Shown here: piece after piece, positions 1-5,825 of the stretch
Layout of the letters: every line of letters begins with the position of its first letter
How positions within the stretch are numbered: position 1 is the stretch's first letter
NCBI GenBank assembly: GCA_030609665.1
Contig: JAUWBW010000107.1
Span: forward strand, 1 to 6,611
Reading direction: 5' to 3'
Source: Methanosarcinaceae archaeon
GTDB taxonomy: Archaea > Halobacteriota > Methanosarcinia > Methanosarcinales > Methanosarcinaceae
Length of the DNA stretch: 6,611 nucleotides
Notes under the pieces: model-generated
Told to the model about the DNA's origin: nothing
Databases searched by the model: none
Seen by the model: the letters and a program-made list of their open reading frames with translations, nothing else
Program-made: the position numbers and the translations under genes

Positions 1-1091
1 GAGGTCGCATAAGATATCCTGACGAAATCCTTGCCGCTTGGACCAAAAGCAGAACCCGGCGTAACAGCAACATGTGCATCTGCCAGAAATTTCTCGGTAA
101 CTTCGTCACCGTTGCCGTATTCGCTTACATCGGCAAATGCATAGAATGCACCCTCAGGCTTTTTACACTTGATGCCAAGTGAGTTCAAACCGTCTATCAA
201 GATGTCGCGTCTGACTTTGAACTCTGCTACCATCTCTTCAACAGGTTCCTGTGGACCTGTAAGTGCTGCAACACCGCCATACTGCGCAAAAGTAGTTGCA
301 CTGCTTACAGAATGAGAATGGATCTTAAACAGACCATTAAAAATATCAGGTGCTGCGGTCACATAACCAAGACGCCAGCCTGTCATTGCATACGCTTTTG
401 AAAAACCATTTACAGTGATCGTGCGCTCATGCATGCCATCCATTGCGCCGATACTAACGTGTTTTGTGTCATATATTATTTTTTCGTATATCTCGTCGGA
501 AAGTACAAGCAGGTCATGGTCTATAGCAAGGTCCGCGATCTGTTTTTGGATATCTTTTCCAAACACACCGCCGGTAGGATTGGACGGGCTATTCACAACG
601 ATCAGACGCGTCTTGTCTGTGATGCTCTCTGAAATGTCATAAGGAGCAAAACCATTGTCAGGGTCAGTTGGCACCCACACGCTATCCGCGCCTGCGAATT
701 TGATACATGGGTCGTAAGATACCCATGCAGGATCGAACAGTATTGCTTCATCGCCGTCATCAAGGACTGACATCATAATCTCGAATATCGCCTGCTTGGC
801 ACCCGGGGTGACCAGAACATTCGATTCGCTGACATCCAGTTTGTTTTCTGTGCGCAATTTATCGGCAATGGCGCTCCTAAGTTCAGGAATGCCGGCAGAT
901 GGGGCATAGTGTGTTTCTCCACGATACATTGCGTCTGCTGCTGCATCGCAGATATGTTTGGGTGTGTCAAAATCAGGTTCGCCCAGACTGAAACTGATTA
1001 CGTCAACGCCATCCTGTTTCAGTTTGTTTGCAATATTTGTGATCTTGATCGTTGCCGATTCTTCCACACGCTCGAGTCTTGAAGATGCCAT
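1..1091 (-). CDS. aspC: Class I aspartate-type aminotransferase, C-terminus cut by window edge
   Basis: PLP-dependent fold-type I aminotransferase, probably aspartate:2-oxoglutarate transaminase, cytosolic. The frame runs from an ATG at 1091 to the left edge without a stop, giving 363 complete codons; relatives have roughly 375-395, so only the last few residues are missing. Visible motifs: SLGEPDFDTP (about 35-44), the TPGAKQAI cofactor-phosphate loop (95-102), NSPSNPTGG (167-175) contacting the PLP ring, SDEIYE (198-203), NGFSKAYAMTGWRLGY with the Schiff-base lysine at K232, and R358 in FVRIS, the expected substrate carboxylate-binding arginine. The start fits the family N-terminus (MASSRLERVEESATIKI). 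No strong Shine-Dalgarno is visible. It lies 51 nt downstream of ribH, so it may be cotranscribed. Substrate preference cannot be read from sequence; aromatic or other subgroup I specificity is possible, and the gene symbol is assigned by family only. Confidence 0.93.
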   Translation of the reverse strand, partial: MASSRLERVEESATIKITNIANKLKQDGVDVISFSLGEPDFDTPKHICDAAADAMYRGETHYAPSAGIPELRSAIADKLRTENKLDVSESNVLVTPGAKQAIFEIMMSVLDDGDEAILFDPAWVSYDPCIKFAGADSVWVPTDPDNGFAPYDISESITDKTRLIVVNSPSNPTGGVFGKDIQKQIADLAIDHDLLVLSDEIYEKIIYDTKHVSIGAMDGMHERTITVNGFSKAYAMTGWRLGYVTAAPDIFNGLFKIHSHSVSSATTFAQYGGVAALTGPQEPVEEMVAEFKVRRDILIDGLNSLGIKCKKPEGAFYAFADVSEYGNGDEVTEKFLADAHVAVTPGSAFGPSGKDFVRISYAT

Positions 1092-1142
1092 GATAATCAA
1101 CTCTTTTTGTTTTTTATGTACTTTTAGTTAAATAGTAACAGT

Positions 1143-1547
1143 TCAAAGGCGCTGGACCATTTTGACCGCCGCCTCAACAGCACGCTTTGCGTAATCCACG
1201 CGCTGGTGTGCTTCCATTCGGGTCATGCCGGGTCCTGCAATTCCGAGTGTTACAGGTTTTTCATACTCAAGTGCGAGGTCCATGATCTTTCGTGAAGCTT
1301 GCTGTACAACTATCTCATCGTGTTTTGTTGCACCCTCTATCACTATTCCAATCGTGATGACCGCGTCGATATCATCCTGTTCGCACAGTTTCTTGATCGC
1401 AAGTGGCATATCGTAAACACCCGGAACAAGAATTGTCTCCTTGACTTCCGCTCCTAAAAATTTCGCATGCTCGATCCCGAGAAGTTCCATCTGGTACGTC
1501 AGATCCCTGTTAAACTCAGCCACAACAAATCCTAGATTGATCGTCAT
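1143..1547 (-). CDS. ribH: 6,7-dimethyl-8-ribityllumazine synthase
   Basis: Condenses 5-amino-6-(ribitylamino)uracil with 3,4-dihydroxybutanone 4-phosphate to make 6,7-dimethyl-8-ribityllumazine, the penultimate step of riboflavin synthesis; family members form cytosolic pentamers or capsids. At 134 residues it has the compact archaeal length. Visible motifs: VVAEFNRDLT (8-17) with the substrate-stacking Phe-Asn, VPGVYDMPLA (41-50, where bacteria have VPGAxEIP), and GIVIEGATKHDE (67-78), whose H76 matches the catalytic histidine of the family, followed by GIAGPGMT (102-109) and a KRAVEAAVKM helix. The ATG at 1547 is preceded by GGAG at a 7-nt spacing, which decides the start. The gene lies 102 nt downstream of ribC. 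Very high similarity in motif pattern to methanogen RibH. Confidence 0.96.
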   Translation of the reverse strand: MTINLGFVVAEFNRDLTYQMELLGIEHAKFLGAEVKETILVPGVYDMPLAIKKLCEQDDIDAVITIGIVIEGATKHDEIVVQQASRKIMDLALEYEKPVTLGIAGPGMTRMEAHQRVDYAKRAVEAAVKMVQRL

Positions 1548-1554
1548 TTATTAT

Positions 1555-1558
1555 CTCC
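1555..1558 (-). promoter_or_regulatory. Shine-Dalgarno site of ribH
   Basis: The minus strand reads GGAGATAATAAATG; GGAG sits 7 nt before the ATG at 1547. It supports independent translation initiation of ribH. Confidence 0.7.
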
Positions 1559-1596
1559 ATTGTAGTTTTATCAATTTAAGTACTCTTTATGTATTA

Positions 1597-1606
1597 CTTA
1601 TATGAA
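1597..1606 (-). promoter_or_regulatory. Possible TATA box of an internal ribH promoter
   Basis: In the AT-rich 102-nt gap between ribC and ribH the minus strand reads TTTCATATAAGTAA, resembling an archaeal TATA box about 50 nt upstream of the ribH ATG. With the usual 25-nt spacing to the start of transcription, it would leave a short leader carrying the GGAG site. The motif is short and AT-rich sequence gives such matches by chance. Confidence 0.3.
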
Positions 1607-1649
1607 AGTATTTTAAGATGATGTTCATTCAATATCCTGATTTTCAAAA

Positions 1650-2114
1650 TTACATTCGAACCTGACCAACATCTTCAAATCCCTGTCTTTGCCCCGTTCC
1701 TGCAAGTTTTGTCAACTGCTCCGGTTTGAACAGAAGTTGGATCGTGTTCAAAGCATGCTCGCGTGCACGGCTTTCCATCAAAAATGCAAGTTCGCGCTCA
1801 TCCTTTGCCTCGTCCTCGTGGACAAACACTTCGATGATATGTGTATTTGTCATAAGTTGTGCCGTGATAAGTCCCATTGAGGCTTCATGCGCACAGACCT
1901 TGTCCTTTTCCTGTGCACCCGGCATGCCAAGCGCTATCACGATATCGCATCCTTCTTCTTCGATGAGTTTTTTGGATGCGACAGGAAGGTCCTTGATACC
2001 GGGCACAGTGGCACGCCTGATATTGACAGATGCATTCTGCTGTATCTCATCGATTGCCGCACGGCCCATATCAAAGCGTGCGAATGTCGTGTCCACGATT
2101 CCGATAGTTGACAT
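1650..2114 (-). CDS. ribC: Archaeal-type riboflavin synthase
   Basis: Dismutates two molecules of 6,7-dimethyl-8-ribityllumazine to riboflavin and 5-amino-6-(ribitylamino)uracil, supplying FMN and FAD. This is the archaeal enzyme, related to lumazine synthase and not to the bacterial riboflavin synthase. The 154 residues match the usual length of about 155. Visible: GIVDTTFARFDM (4-16), TVPGIKDLPVASKKL (36-50), EEEGCDIVIALGMPG (52-66), EKDKVCAHEASMG (69-81), QLMTNTHIIEVFVHEDEAKD (86-105), LLFKPEQL (127-134) and the terminal GQRQGFEDVG. The ATG at 2114 has only a weak GAG upstream; the start is fixed by the MSTIGIVDTTFAR family N-terminus. It begins 36 nt after the stop of the class V aminotransferase, suggesting one transcript. 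Confidence 0.96.
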   Translation of the reverse strand: MSTIGIVDTTFARFDMGRAAIDEIQQNASVNIRRATVPGIKDLPVASKKLIEEEGCDIVIALGMPGAQEKDKVCAHEASMGLITAQLMTNTHIIEVFVHEDEAKDERELAFLMESRAREHALNTIQLLFKPEQLTKLAGTGQRQGFEDVGQVRM

Positions 2115-2150
2115 ATTAACTCTAAATTACTAAGTACTATATACTGATAC

Positions 2151-3305
2151 TCACAGAAGTGTATCCAAAACTTCAGTTGCTGCCTGGATACCTGCACCAT
2201 AATTCGATACGACTCCGCGTTTTTGAAGTACAGTTTCAAGTGCCTGGATTGTAGTAAGGATGTCACGTGATGTGCAGTTACCCATGCTTCCAATCCTGAA
2301 TATCTTTCCGCTTAGTCGTGCCTGACCGCCTGCAATTACAATCCCGCGCTCAAGCATGTCCTTCTTAATATCATTGCTGCTGAGATCTTCCGGTGCTTTC
2401 ATTGCGGAAACAGTATTTGAATAACTGCTGTTTTCGTTCAATGTGGGGAACATCTCGATTCCCATAGCCGCGGTTGCTGCACGGATTGCTTCTGCACCGG
2501 TTCGGTGACGGGTTATCCTTGCATCCATTCCCTCATCTTTTACAATATTGAGCGCATCCTGCAATGCAAAGAACAATGGGACTGCAGGTGTATAAGGCGT
2601 CTGTGTGCTTTCCTTGTCAGCACTCTTCTTGTACGCTTTAAGGTCAAGATAATACGGCATCTGGTCAACATCATCCATTACTGCGAATGCACGTTCACTG
2701 ACCGATATCATTGAAAGTCCGGGTGGTGCTGCGACACATTTCTGGGAACCCACAACTGCAATGTCAACACCCCATTCATCGACCTTGACAACATCTCCGC
2801 CAATGGATGTCACACCGTCCATGATGAACAAAGCATCATATTTCTTTGCAAGTTTTCCAACCTCTTTTGCAGGATTCAGGATGCCTGCAGAAGTTTCGTT
2901 GTGCACCATTGTGATTGCCTTTGCGCCTTCAGAGAGTTTCTCCTCGACAACTTCAAGATCAATACCCGCGCCCCATTCAAATTCCAGTGGCACAACGTTT
3001 CCATATCGACCGGCAATGTCCTTGAACCGCTCTCCAAACTTCCCGTTCTCGATCGCAACGACCTTGTCATCTTTATTGATGGTACAGCCAATCGCGGCTT
3101 CCATAGACGCACTGCCCGAACCACTCACAACAAAAATGTCGTTTCGTGTGTTGAAAACGTCTGCAAGAATCTCGCGGCAGTTATCATACATTTCAGAAAA
3201 GGCTGCACCCCTGTGGTTTATCATCGGTTTTGCCATCGCCCGCAGTGTTCGGGGCGCCACCGGCACAGGACCGGGCATCATTAATAATGTATCTTCCAAA
3301 TCCAT
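2151..3305 (-). CDS. Class V aminotransferase (serine-pyruvate/alanine-glyoxylate type)
   Basis: PLP enzyme of the AGXT-like class V family, 384 residues, complete and of normal family length. Visible: MMPGPVPVAPRTL (9-21), NHRGAAFSEMY (30-40) near the substrate site, SGSGSASMEAA (61-71) for cofactor phosphate, VHNETSAGIL (134-143), the PLP-nitrogen aspartate D163 in MDGVTSIGG, the Schiff-base lysine K189 in VGSQKCVAAPPGL, TPYTPAVPLFFAL (236-248), and R337 in FRIGSMGN, the carboxylate-binding arginine. The ATG at 3305 has GGGAG 7 nt upstream. In vivo substrates are uncertain: glyoxylate/alanine, serine/pyruvate and aspartate activities occur in the family, and class V transaminases of other methanogens have been linked to phosphoserine formation. 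It is the first gene of a likely run into ribC, ribH and the class I aminotransferase. Confidence 0.93.
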   Translation of the reverse strand: MDLEDTLLMMPGPVPVAPRTLRAMAKPMINHRGAAFSEMYDNCREILADVFNTRNDIFVVSGSGSASMEAAIGCTINKDDKVVAIENGKFGERFKDIAGRYGNVVPLEFEWGAGIDLEVVEEKLSEGAKAITMVHNETSAGILNPAKEVGKLAKKYDALFIMDGVTSIGGDVVKVDEWGVDIAVVGSQKCVAAPPGLSMISVSERAFAVMDDVDQMPYYLDLKAYKKSADKESTQTPYTPAVPLFFALQDALNIVKDEGMDARITRHRTGAEAIRAATAAMGIEMFPTLNENSSYSNTVSAMKAPEDLSSNDIKKDMLERGIVIAGGQARLSGKIFRIGSMGNCTSRDILTTIQALETVLQKRGVVSNYGAGIQAATEVLDTLL

Positions 3306-3312
3306 AACTATT

Positions 3313-3317
3313 CTCCC
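3313..3317 (-). promoter_or_regulatory. Shine-Dalgarno site of the class V aminotransferase
   Basis: The minus strand reads GGGAGAATAGTTATG; GGGAG is 7 nt from the ATG, the best ribosome binding site in the window. It confirms the start at 3305. Confidence 0.75.
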
Positions 3318-3428
3318 AATTTTATGATTGTCTTTATGCCATAAGGTTAATGTTGAAATGATGTTACTATTACTTTTGTTATGCTCATCTGAATTACATT
3401 TTCGTTTGCACTCAGTAATGCAAATCTA

Positions 3429-3438
3429 CTATATAATT
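3429..3438 (-). promoter_or_regulatory. Possible TATA box for the aminotransferase-rib cluster
   Basis: The minus strand reads ACAATTATATAGTAG, a reasonable archaeal TATA element. It lies about 125 nt before the aminotransferase ATG, which would give a leader of about 100 nt. Long leaders are common in Methanosarcinales. The short arms CTAC (3426-3429) and GTAG (3439-3442) bracket it. Assignment is by motif only. Confidence 0.35.
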
Positions 3439-3525
3439 GTAGTTAGAAATGTTTTGAGACTTTTTATTATTTTCTGGAATGGTTCGGAGACTTTAAAATT
3501 TCTTCCGGTCATTTGAATTTTAACG

Positions 3526-3572
3526 AACTGCAAATACACTCAATTCCGTAGGAAGTGAGTGTATCTGCAGTT
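3526..3572. repeat. 47-bp near-perfect inverted repeat (long hairpin)
   Basis: The left arm AACTGCAAATACACTCA (3526-3542) pairs with TGAGTGTATCTGCAGTT (3556-3572) at 16 of 17 positions. Inside it TTCC (3544-3547) and GGAA (3551-3554) form a further 4 bp around a GTA triplet, separated from the main stem by one mismatch. In a minus-strand transcript the single arm mismatch becomes a G-U wobble, so the 17-bp stem would be unbroken. It lies 52 nt past the ATPase stop, after a T-rich stretch. The direct repeat TTAAC flanks it (3520-3524 and 3571-3575). It could be a terminator or 3' stabiliser, a protein-binding site, or a small palindromic mobile repeat. Confidence 0.85.
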
Positions 3573-3600
3573 AACATAACTAATTGATATGTGTGACCAG

Positions 3601-3615
3601 AAAATAATAAAAAAT
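3601..3615 (-). terminator. T-rich terminator after the ATPase gene
   Basis: Ten bases after the ATPase TAA the minus strand reads ATTTTTTATTATTTT. Archaeal RNA polymerase ends transcription at such U-rich tracts without needing a hairpin. The long inverted repeat at 3526-3572 follows 28 nt later. Confidence 0.5.
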
Positions 3616-3624
3616 CTCTAAACC

Positions 3625-4887
3625 TTATTCAAGCAACCATTTCCAAATAGGTTTAATGTGTATCTTTTTTAGATTAATTATAATCTCTTCTTCCTGGTCA
3701 TAGGTCAATAAAAGTCCGGATTTTAAATCATACGTTTGCATAGCTTCCATAAGACCATTAATCTCTCGATCCCTGTTAGTTTCATTAAGCTCCCATGTCA
3801 CTTGCATCGCAGTTTTAATCTTGTTTCGTTCCACAAGTATAAAATCACATTCACTTTTTCCGGAATGATAAAATATTCCAAAGTCATCTGTCAAGCGATT
3901 AAATACAAGATTCTCAAGAAGCCAACCTTTATCTTTTGTAATTCTTGTAGATATTGCAGATATGAATCCATTATCAATCACATAAAGTTTTTTTTCATTA
4001 ATTAGTTGTTTTTTCATACTATAATCAAATTTAGTTATCATTTTTGCAAGATGCGTTTCACAAAGATATCCAAGATGCAATTTGATTGTGTTCACACTAC
4101 CAAAATCAATTATCTTTTTAAGGGAATTAAAACTAAATTTGTTTGAAAAATTAGTTATAGTATATTGGTATAGTTCTTTTAGACGAATAATGTTTTCAAT
4201 ATTATATCTCACAACAATATCTTTTATAATTATATCTTCATAAATTTGCATGAGAAGTTCTTTGTCTTTATACATTGCATATTCGGGCATACTTCCACCA
4301 AATAAGTACTCTTGAAATAAAGATTTTATTTCAGCTCTTGATTCCGTTTTATATATCATATTTTTATCAAATTGTATGCCTTTAAATGTCATGAATTCTT
4401 TGAAAGAGAATGGTTTTACTATAATATCCAAATGTCTTCCTGTAAGTTTTGTTCCAATCTCTTTACTCAAAAGTTTTGCATTTGAACCAGTTATGTAAAA
4501 TTTATATCCATTATCATAAAAACGCCGCACAAAATTTTCAAAATTTGATACGTTCTGTATTTCATCAATGAAAAATGTTTTTTTATCACCGAACAATTCG
4601 ATGAGAGCTTCATAAATCTGATTGAAATCTTTTGCATTGAAATTGAATAACCGTTCATCTTCAAAATTTATATAATAAAAATCGTCATTATTGTACGTAT
4701 CATCTATTATTTGCCTTAAAAGTGTTGATTTTCCACAACGCCTTATTCCTGTTAAGACTATAATATGAGGTAATTTTATTTTGGATACTATATGATCTAA
4801 AACCTCTCGTTTTATACCGATTGGTTTTTGCAATAAGGACTCTCTTTGTTCTACAAGAACCAATTTTAGCATTTCTTTTGAGATCAT
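3625..4887 (-). CDS. AAA_14/DUF4143 family ATPase of unknown role
   Basis: P-loop ATPase with an N-terminal AAA_14 domain and a C-terminal DUF4143 region, 420 residues from the chosen start. Visible: Walker A GIRRCGKST (47-55, K53), Walker B TFFIDEIQ (104-111, D108 E109), sensor-like ITGSNAKLL (132-140), LTGRH (148-152), and PFSFKEF (159-165), the usual link to the second domain. The C-terminal part resembles a PD-(D/E)XK nuclease core (E325, D348 in ECDF), but AMQVTWEL has Q-V-T where an active nuclease needs E-x-K, so cleavage is unlikely. The frame opens further up at 4926 (433 residues), but family members begin near MISKEML, and a TATA-like element sits about 27 nt upstream of the ATG at 4887, so I prefer that start. 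The function of this abundant archaeal family is not established; many members lie in mobile or defence-rich areas. It is strikingly AT-rich compared with its neighbours, suggesting transfer. Confidence 0.88.
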   Translation of the reverse strand: MISKEMLKLVLVEQRESLLQKPIGIKREVLDHIVSKIKLPHIIVLTGIRRCGKSTLLRQIIDDTYNNDDFYYINFEDERLFNFNAKDFNQIYEALIELFGDKKTFFIDEIQNVSNFENFVRRFYDNGYKFYITGSNAKLLSKEIGTKLTGRHLDIIVKPFSFKEFMTFKGIQFDKNMIYKTESRAEIKSLFQEYLFGGSMPEYAMYKDKELLMQIYEDIIIKDIVVRYNIENIIRLKELYQYTITNFSNKFSFNSLKKIIDFGSVNTIKLHLGYLCETHLAKMITKFDYSMKKQLINEKKLYVIDNGFISAISTRITKDKGWLLENLVFNRLTDDFGIFYHSGKSECDFILVERNKIKTAMQVTWELNETNRDREINGLMEAMQTYDLKSGLLLTYDQEEEIIINLKKIHIKPIWKWLLE

Positions 4888-4908
4888 AATTATTATCATT
4901 ACGTGTTC

Positions 4909-4920
4909 ATATTTATATTT
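4909..4920 (-). promoter_or_regulatory. Probable TATA box of the ATPase gene
   Basis: The minus strand reads AAATATAAATAT, centred about 27 nt before the ATG at 4887. At normal archaeal spacing transcription would start at or next to that ATG, giving a leaderless message, which fits the lack of any Shine-Dalgarno there. If translation instead began at 4926 this element would lie inside the gene. Confidence 0.4.
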
Positions 4921-5007
4921 GTTCATTTATACTGAATAAAATAGCTATATTTTATTCATTTTAATTGAACAAAAAATCGATATTTCATTCATTCTAGTTG
5001 AACAAAA
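4915..5007. repeat. Three phased repeats upstream of the ATPase gene
   Basis: Two 28-bp direct copies, 4947-4974 and 4980-5007, match at 25 of 28 positions (core ATATTTyATTCATT, then TTGAACAAAA); all three differences are T/C or A/G transitions. A shorter third copy, ATATTTGTTCATT, begins at 4915. Copy starts are 32 and 33 bp apart, about three helical turns, so equivalent faces line up. The array lies immediately upstream of, and overlaps, the proposed TATA element, the right place for cooperative repressor or activator binding. Confidence 0.7.
4933..4958. repeat. Perfect 11-bp inverted repeat inside the repeat array
   Basis: TGAATAAAATA (4933-4943) and TATTTTATTCA (4948-4958) are exact reverse complements around the 4-base centre GCTA. 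The right arm is part of the second phased repeat, so the dyad and the direct repeats share sequence. It is a candidate operator for a dimeric DNA-binding protein. Confidence 0.6.
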
Positions 5008-5105
5008 TCAACGAGATAAATTATTCTTACTGTTGAGCCTTTCCAATTAACATCTTAATAAACTACGACTTCAGTTGCTTCAACTTCAAGCATGAGGCTA
5101 GCCAT
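4992..5105 (-). pseudogene. Possible remnant of a lost gene overlapping the regulator stop
   Basis: An ATG at 5105 overlaps the regulator's stop (ATGGCTAG), an arrangement typical of coupled operon genes. The frame reads MASLMLEVEATEVVVY, meets TAA at 5055-5057, and then continues in the same frame with a protein-like stretch including DVNWKGSTVRIIYLVDF before TGA at 4989-4991. No family was recognised. It could be the N-terminal stub of a gene displaced by the AT-rich ATPase segment, or chance. Both open stretches are short, so this is weakly supported. Confidence 0.18.
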
Positions 5106-5655
5106 GCAACAAACTTATTACATCTTGCTTTGTCACAACACCAACAACCCGACCTTTGTCCAGTACCAGTACAGCAGGATTTCTCTCAAGCATGTGTGAT
5201 ACTACTCCGACATCGTTTTTTGGAGAAACAGTAAGGAATGATTCTCCCATCATGTCATATACTTTCATTTGGGAGACCGTATTCGTTTTTTGATCCGCCA
5301 TTGACTTTACGATAAGGTCGTCTGATATGCTCCCGACCGGAACGCCATTATCAATGACAGGAACCTGTGAAAACCCGTGTTCTTCCATAAGCCGCACCGC
5401 TTCGTTAACTGATATATCAGGAGTTGCATGGATAACAGGTGAGTGCATGATATCTTTCACTAATATATGTTCTTTCTCTGTAGATTCAAAAGCATCAAAT
5501 ATCTTGCGTAGTGTGGACAATCTTGGATCAACATCGCCGGATTCGATACGCGCTATCAAAGGTTGGCTGACTCCCGCACGTTTTGCCAGTCCGCTTTGGG
5601 TAAGACCAAGTTCGGTTCGTTTTTGCTTGAGGTCATTAGGTGTTGGAAGTTGCAT
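5098..5655 (-). CDS. XRE-family transcriptional regulator with two C-terminal CBS domains
   Basis: A cytosolic DNA-binding protein of 185 residues, of the archaeal type that joins a Cro/CI helix-turn-helix to a CBS pair. The N-terminal HTH spans about 8-58 (LKQKRTELGLTQSGLAKRAG, then GVSQPLIARIESGDVDPRLSTL with the recognition helix near 29-38). CBS1 covers about 67-119 (VKDIMHSPVIHATPD, then SQVPVIDNGVPVGSISDDL) and CBS2 about 131-184 (KVYDMMGESFLTVSP, then VLVLDKGRVVGVVTKQDVISLL). CBS pairs usually bind adenine nucleotides or related ligands, so it may tie transcription to energy state; the ligand and targets are unknown. The ATG at 5655 lacks a Shine-Dalgarno but sits about 25 nt from a TATA box, so the message is probably leaderless. 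A dyad between the two suggests autoregulation. It lies 170 nt after cdc48. Confidence 0.93.
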   Translation of the reverse strand: MQLPTPNDLKQKRTELGLTQSGLAKRAGVSQPLIARIESGDVDPRLSTLRKIFDAFESTEKEHILVKDIMHSPVIHATPDISVNEAVRLMEEHGFSQVPVIDNGVPVGSISDDLIVKSMADQKTNTVSQMKVYDMMGESFLTVSPKNDVGVVSHMLERNPAVLVLDKGRVVGVVTKQDVISLLHG

Positions 5656-5657
5656 GT

Positions 5658-5672
5658 ATTACTGATAGTAAT
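5658..5672. promoter_or_regulatory. Putative operator dyad in the XRE-CBS promoter
   Basis: ATTACT (5658-5663) and AGTAAT (5667-5672) form a perfect 6-bp dyad around GAT. It lies between the TATA box and the ATG, just upstream of the predicted transcription start, where a bound repressor would block the polymerase. Binding by the regulator itself is an inference. Confidence 0.45.
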
Positions 5673-5675
5673 TAT

Positions 5676-5685
5676 ATTATATAAT
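5676..5685 (-). promoter_or_regulatory. TATA box of the XRE-CBS regulator
   Basis: ATTATATAAT is a perfect palindrome centred about 25 nt upstream of the ATG at 5655, matching the spacing for a leaderless archaeal transcript. Being symmetrical, it gives no direction by itself; direction is assigned from the gene it serves. Confidence 0.55.
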
Positions 5686-5825
5686 TTAATTGGTTTTCGT
5701 ATGTTGCTTTGCAAGTACAAGATATGCACAAACGCAGACGTGAAGCGTATCAAAAATATACCGTTCGGACTTAGTCTAACAATGCGTAAGCAGACACACG
5801 CGCATGTTGTATTCTCGTAAAACTC

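Larger units (their letters stand above)
3306..3525. other. AT-rich spacer upstream of the class V aminotransferase, no gene supported
   Basis: This and the adjoining hairpin and terminator fill 319 bases between the ATPase stop and the aminotransferase start. No convincing protein is encoded on either strand; a plus-strand frame at 3328-3516 begins with TTG, is leucine-rich through base composition, and lacks a ribosome binding site. Features seen are the TATA-like element near 3433 and a small AT-only inverted repeat TTAAAATT (3493-3500) / AATTTTAA (3516-3523). Confidence 0.6.

Noticed and set aside
1548..1649. Possible FMN riboswitch in front of ribH
   Set aside because: The gap is only 102 nt, AT-rich, and shows none of the conserved G-rich elements of the RFN structure, which is a bacterial device.
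2761..3327. 188-codon plus-strand frame opposite the class V aminotransferase
   Set aside because: The minus strand encodes every family motif of the aminotransferase; the long antisense frame reflects codon bias and has no supporting start signals.
3328..3516. Plus-strand 62-codon frame with a leucine run, like a small membrane protein
   Set aside because: It starts with TTG, has no ribosome binding site, and its hydrophobic content follows from T-rich spacer sequence antisense to the aminotransferase leader.
5067..5090. Small stem AGTTG-CTT-CAACT after the regulator as a terminator
   Set aside because: Only 5 bp with no T-tract directly downstream; archaeal termination does not need it, and the bases are explained equally well by the possible gene remnant.
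5701..5820. Plus-strand 39-codon frame with two cysteines and an HAH motif in the cdc48/XRE-CBS gap
   Set aside because: Its ATG is only about 15 nt from the palindromic TATA element, too close for plus-strand initiation there, and it has no ribosome binding site or recognisable family. The gap is otherwise unexplained spacer or cdc48 3' UTR.
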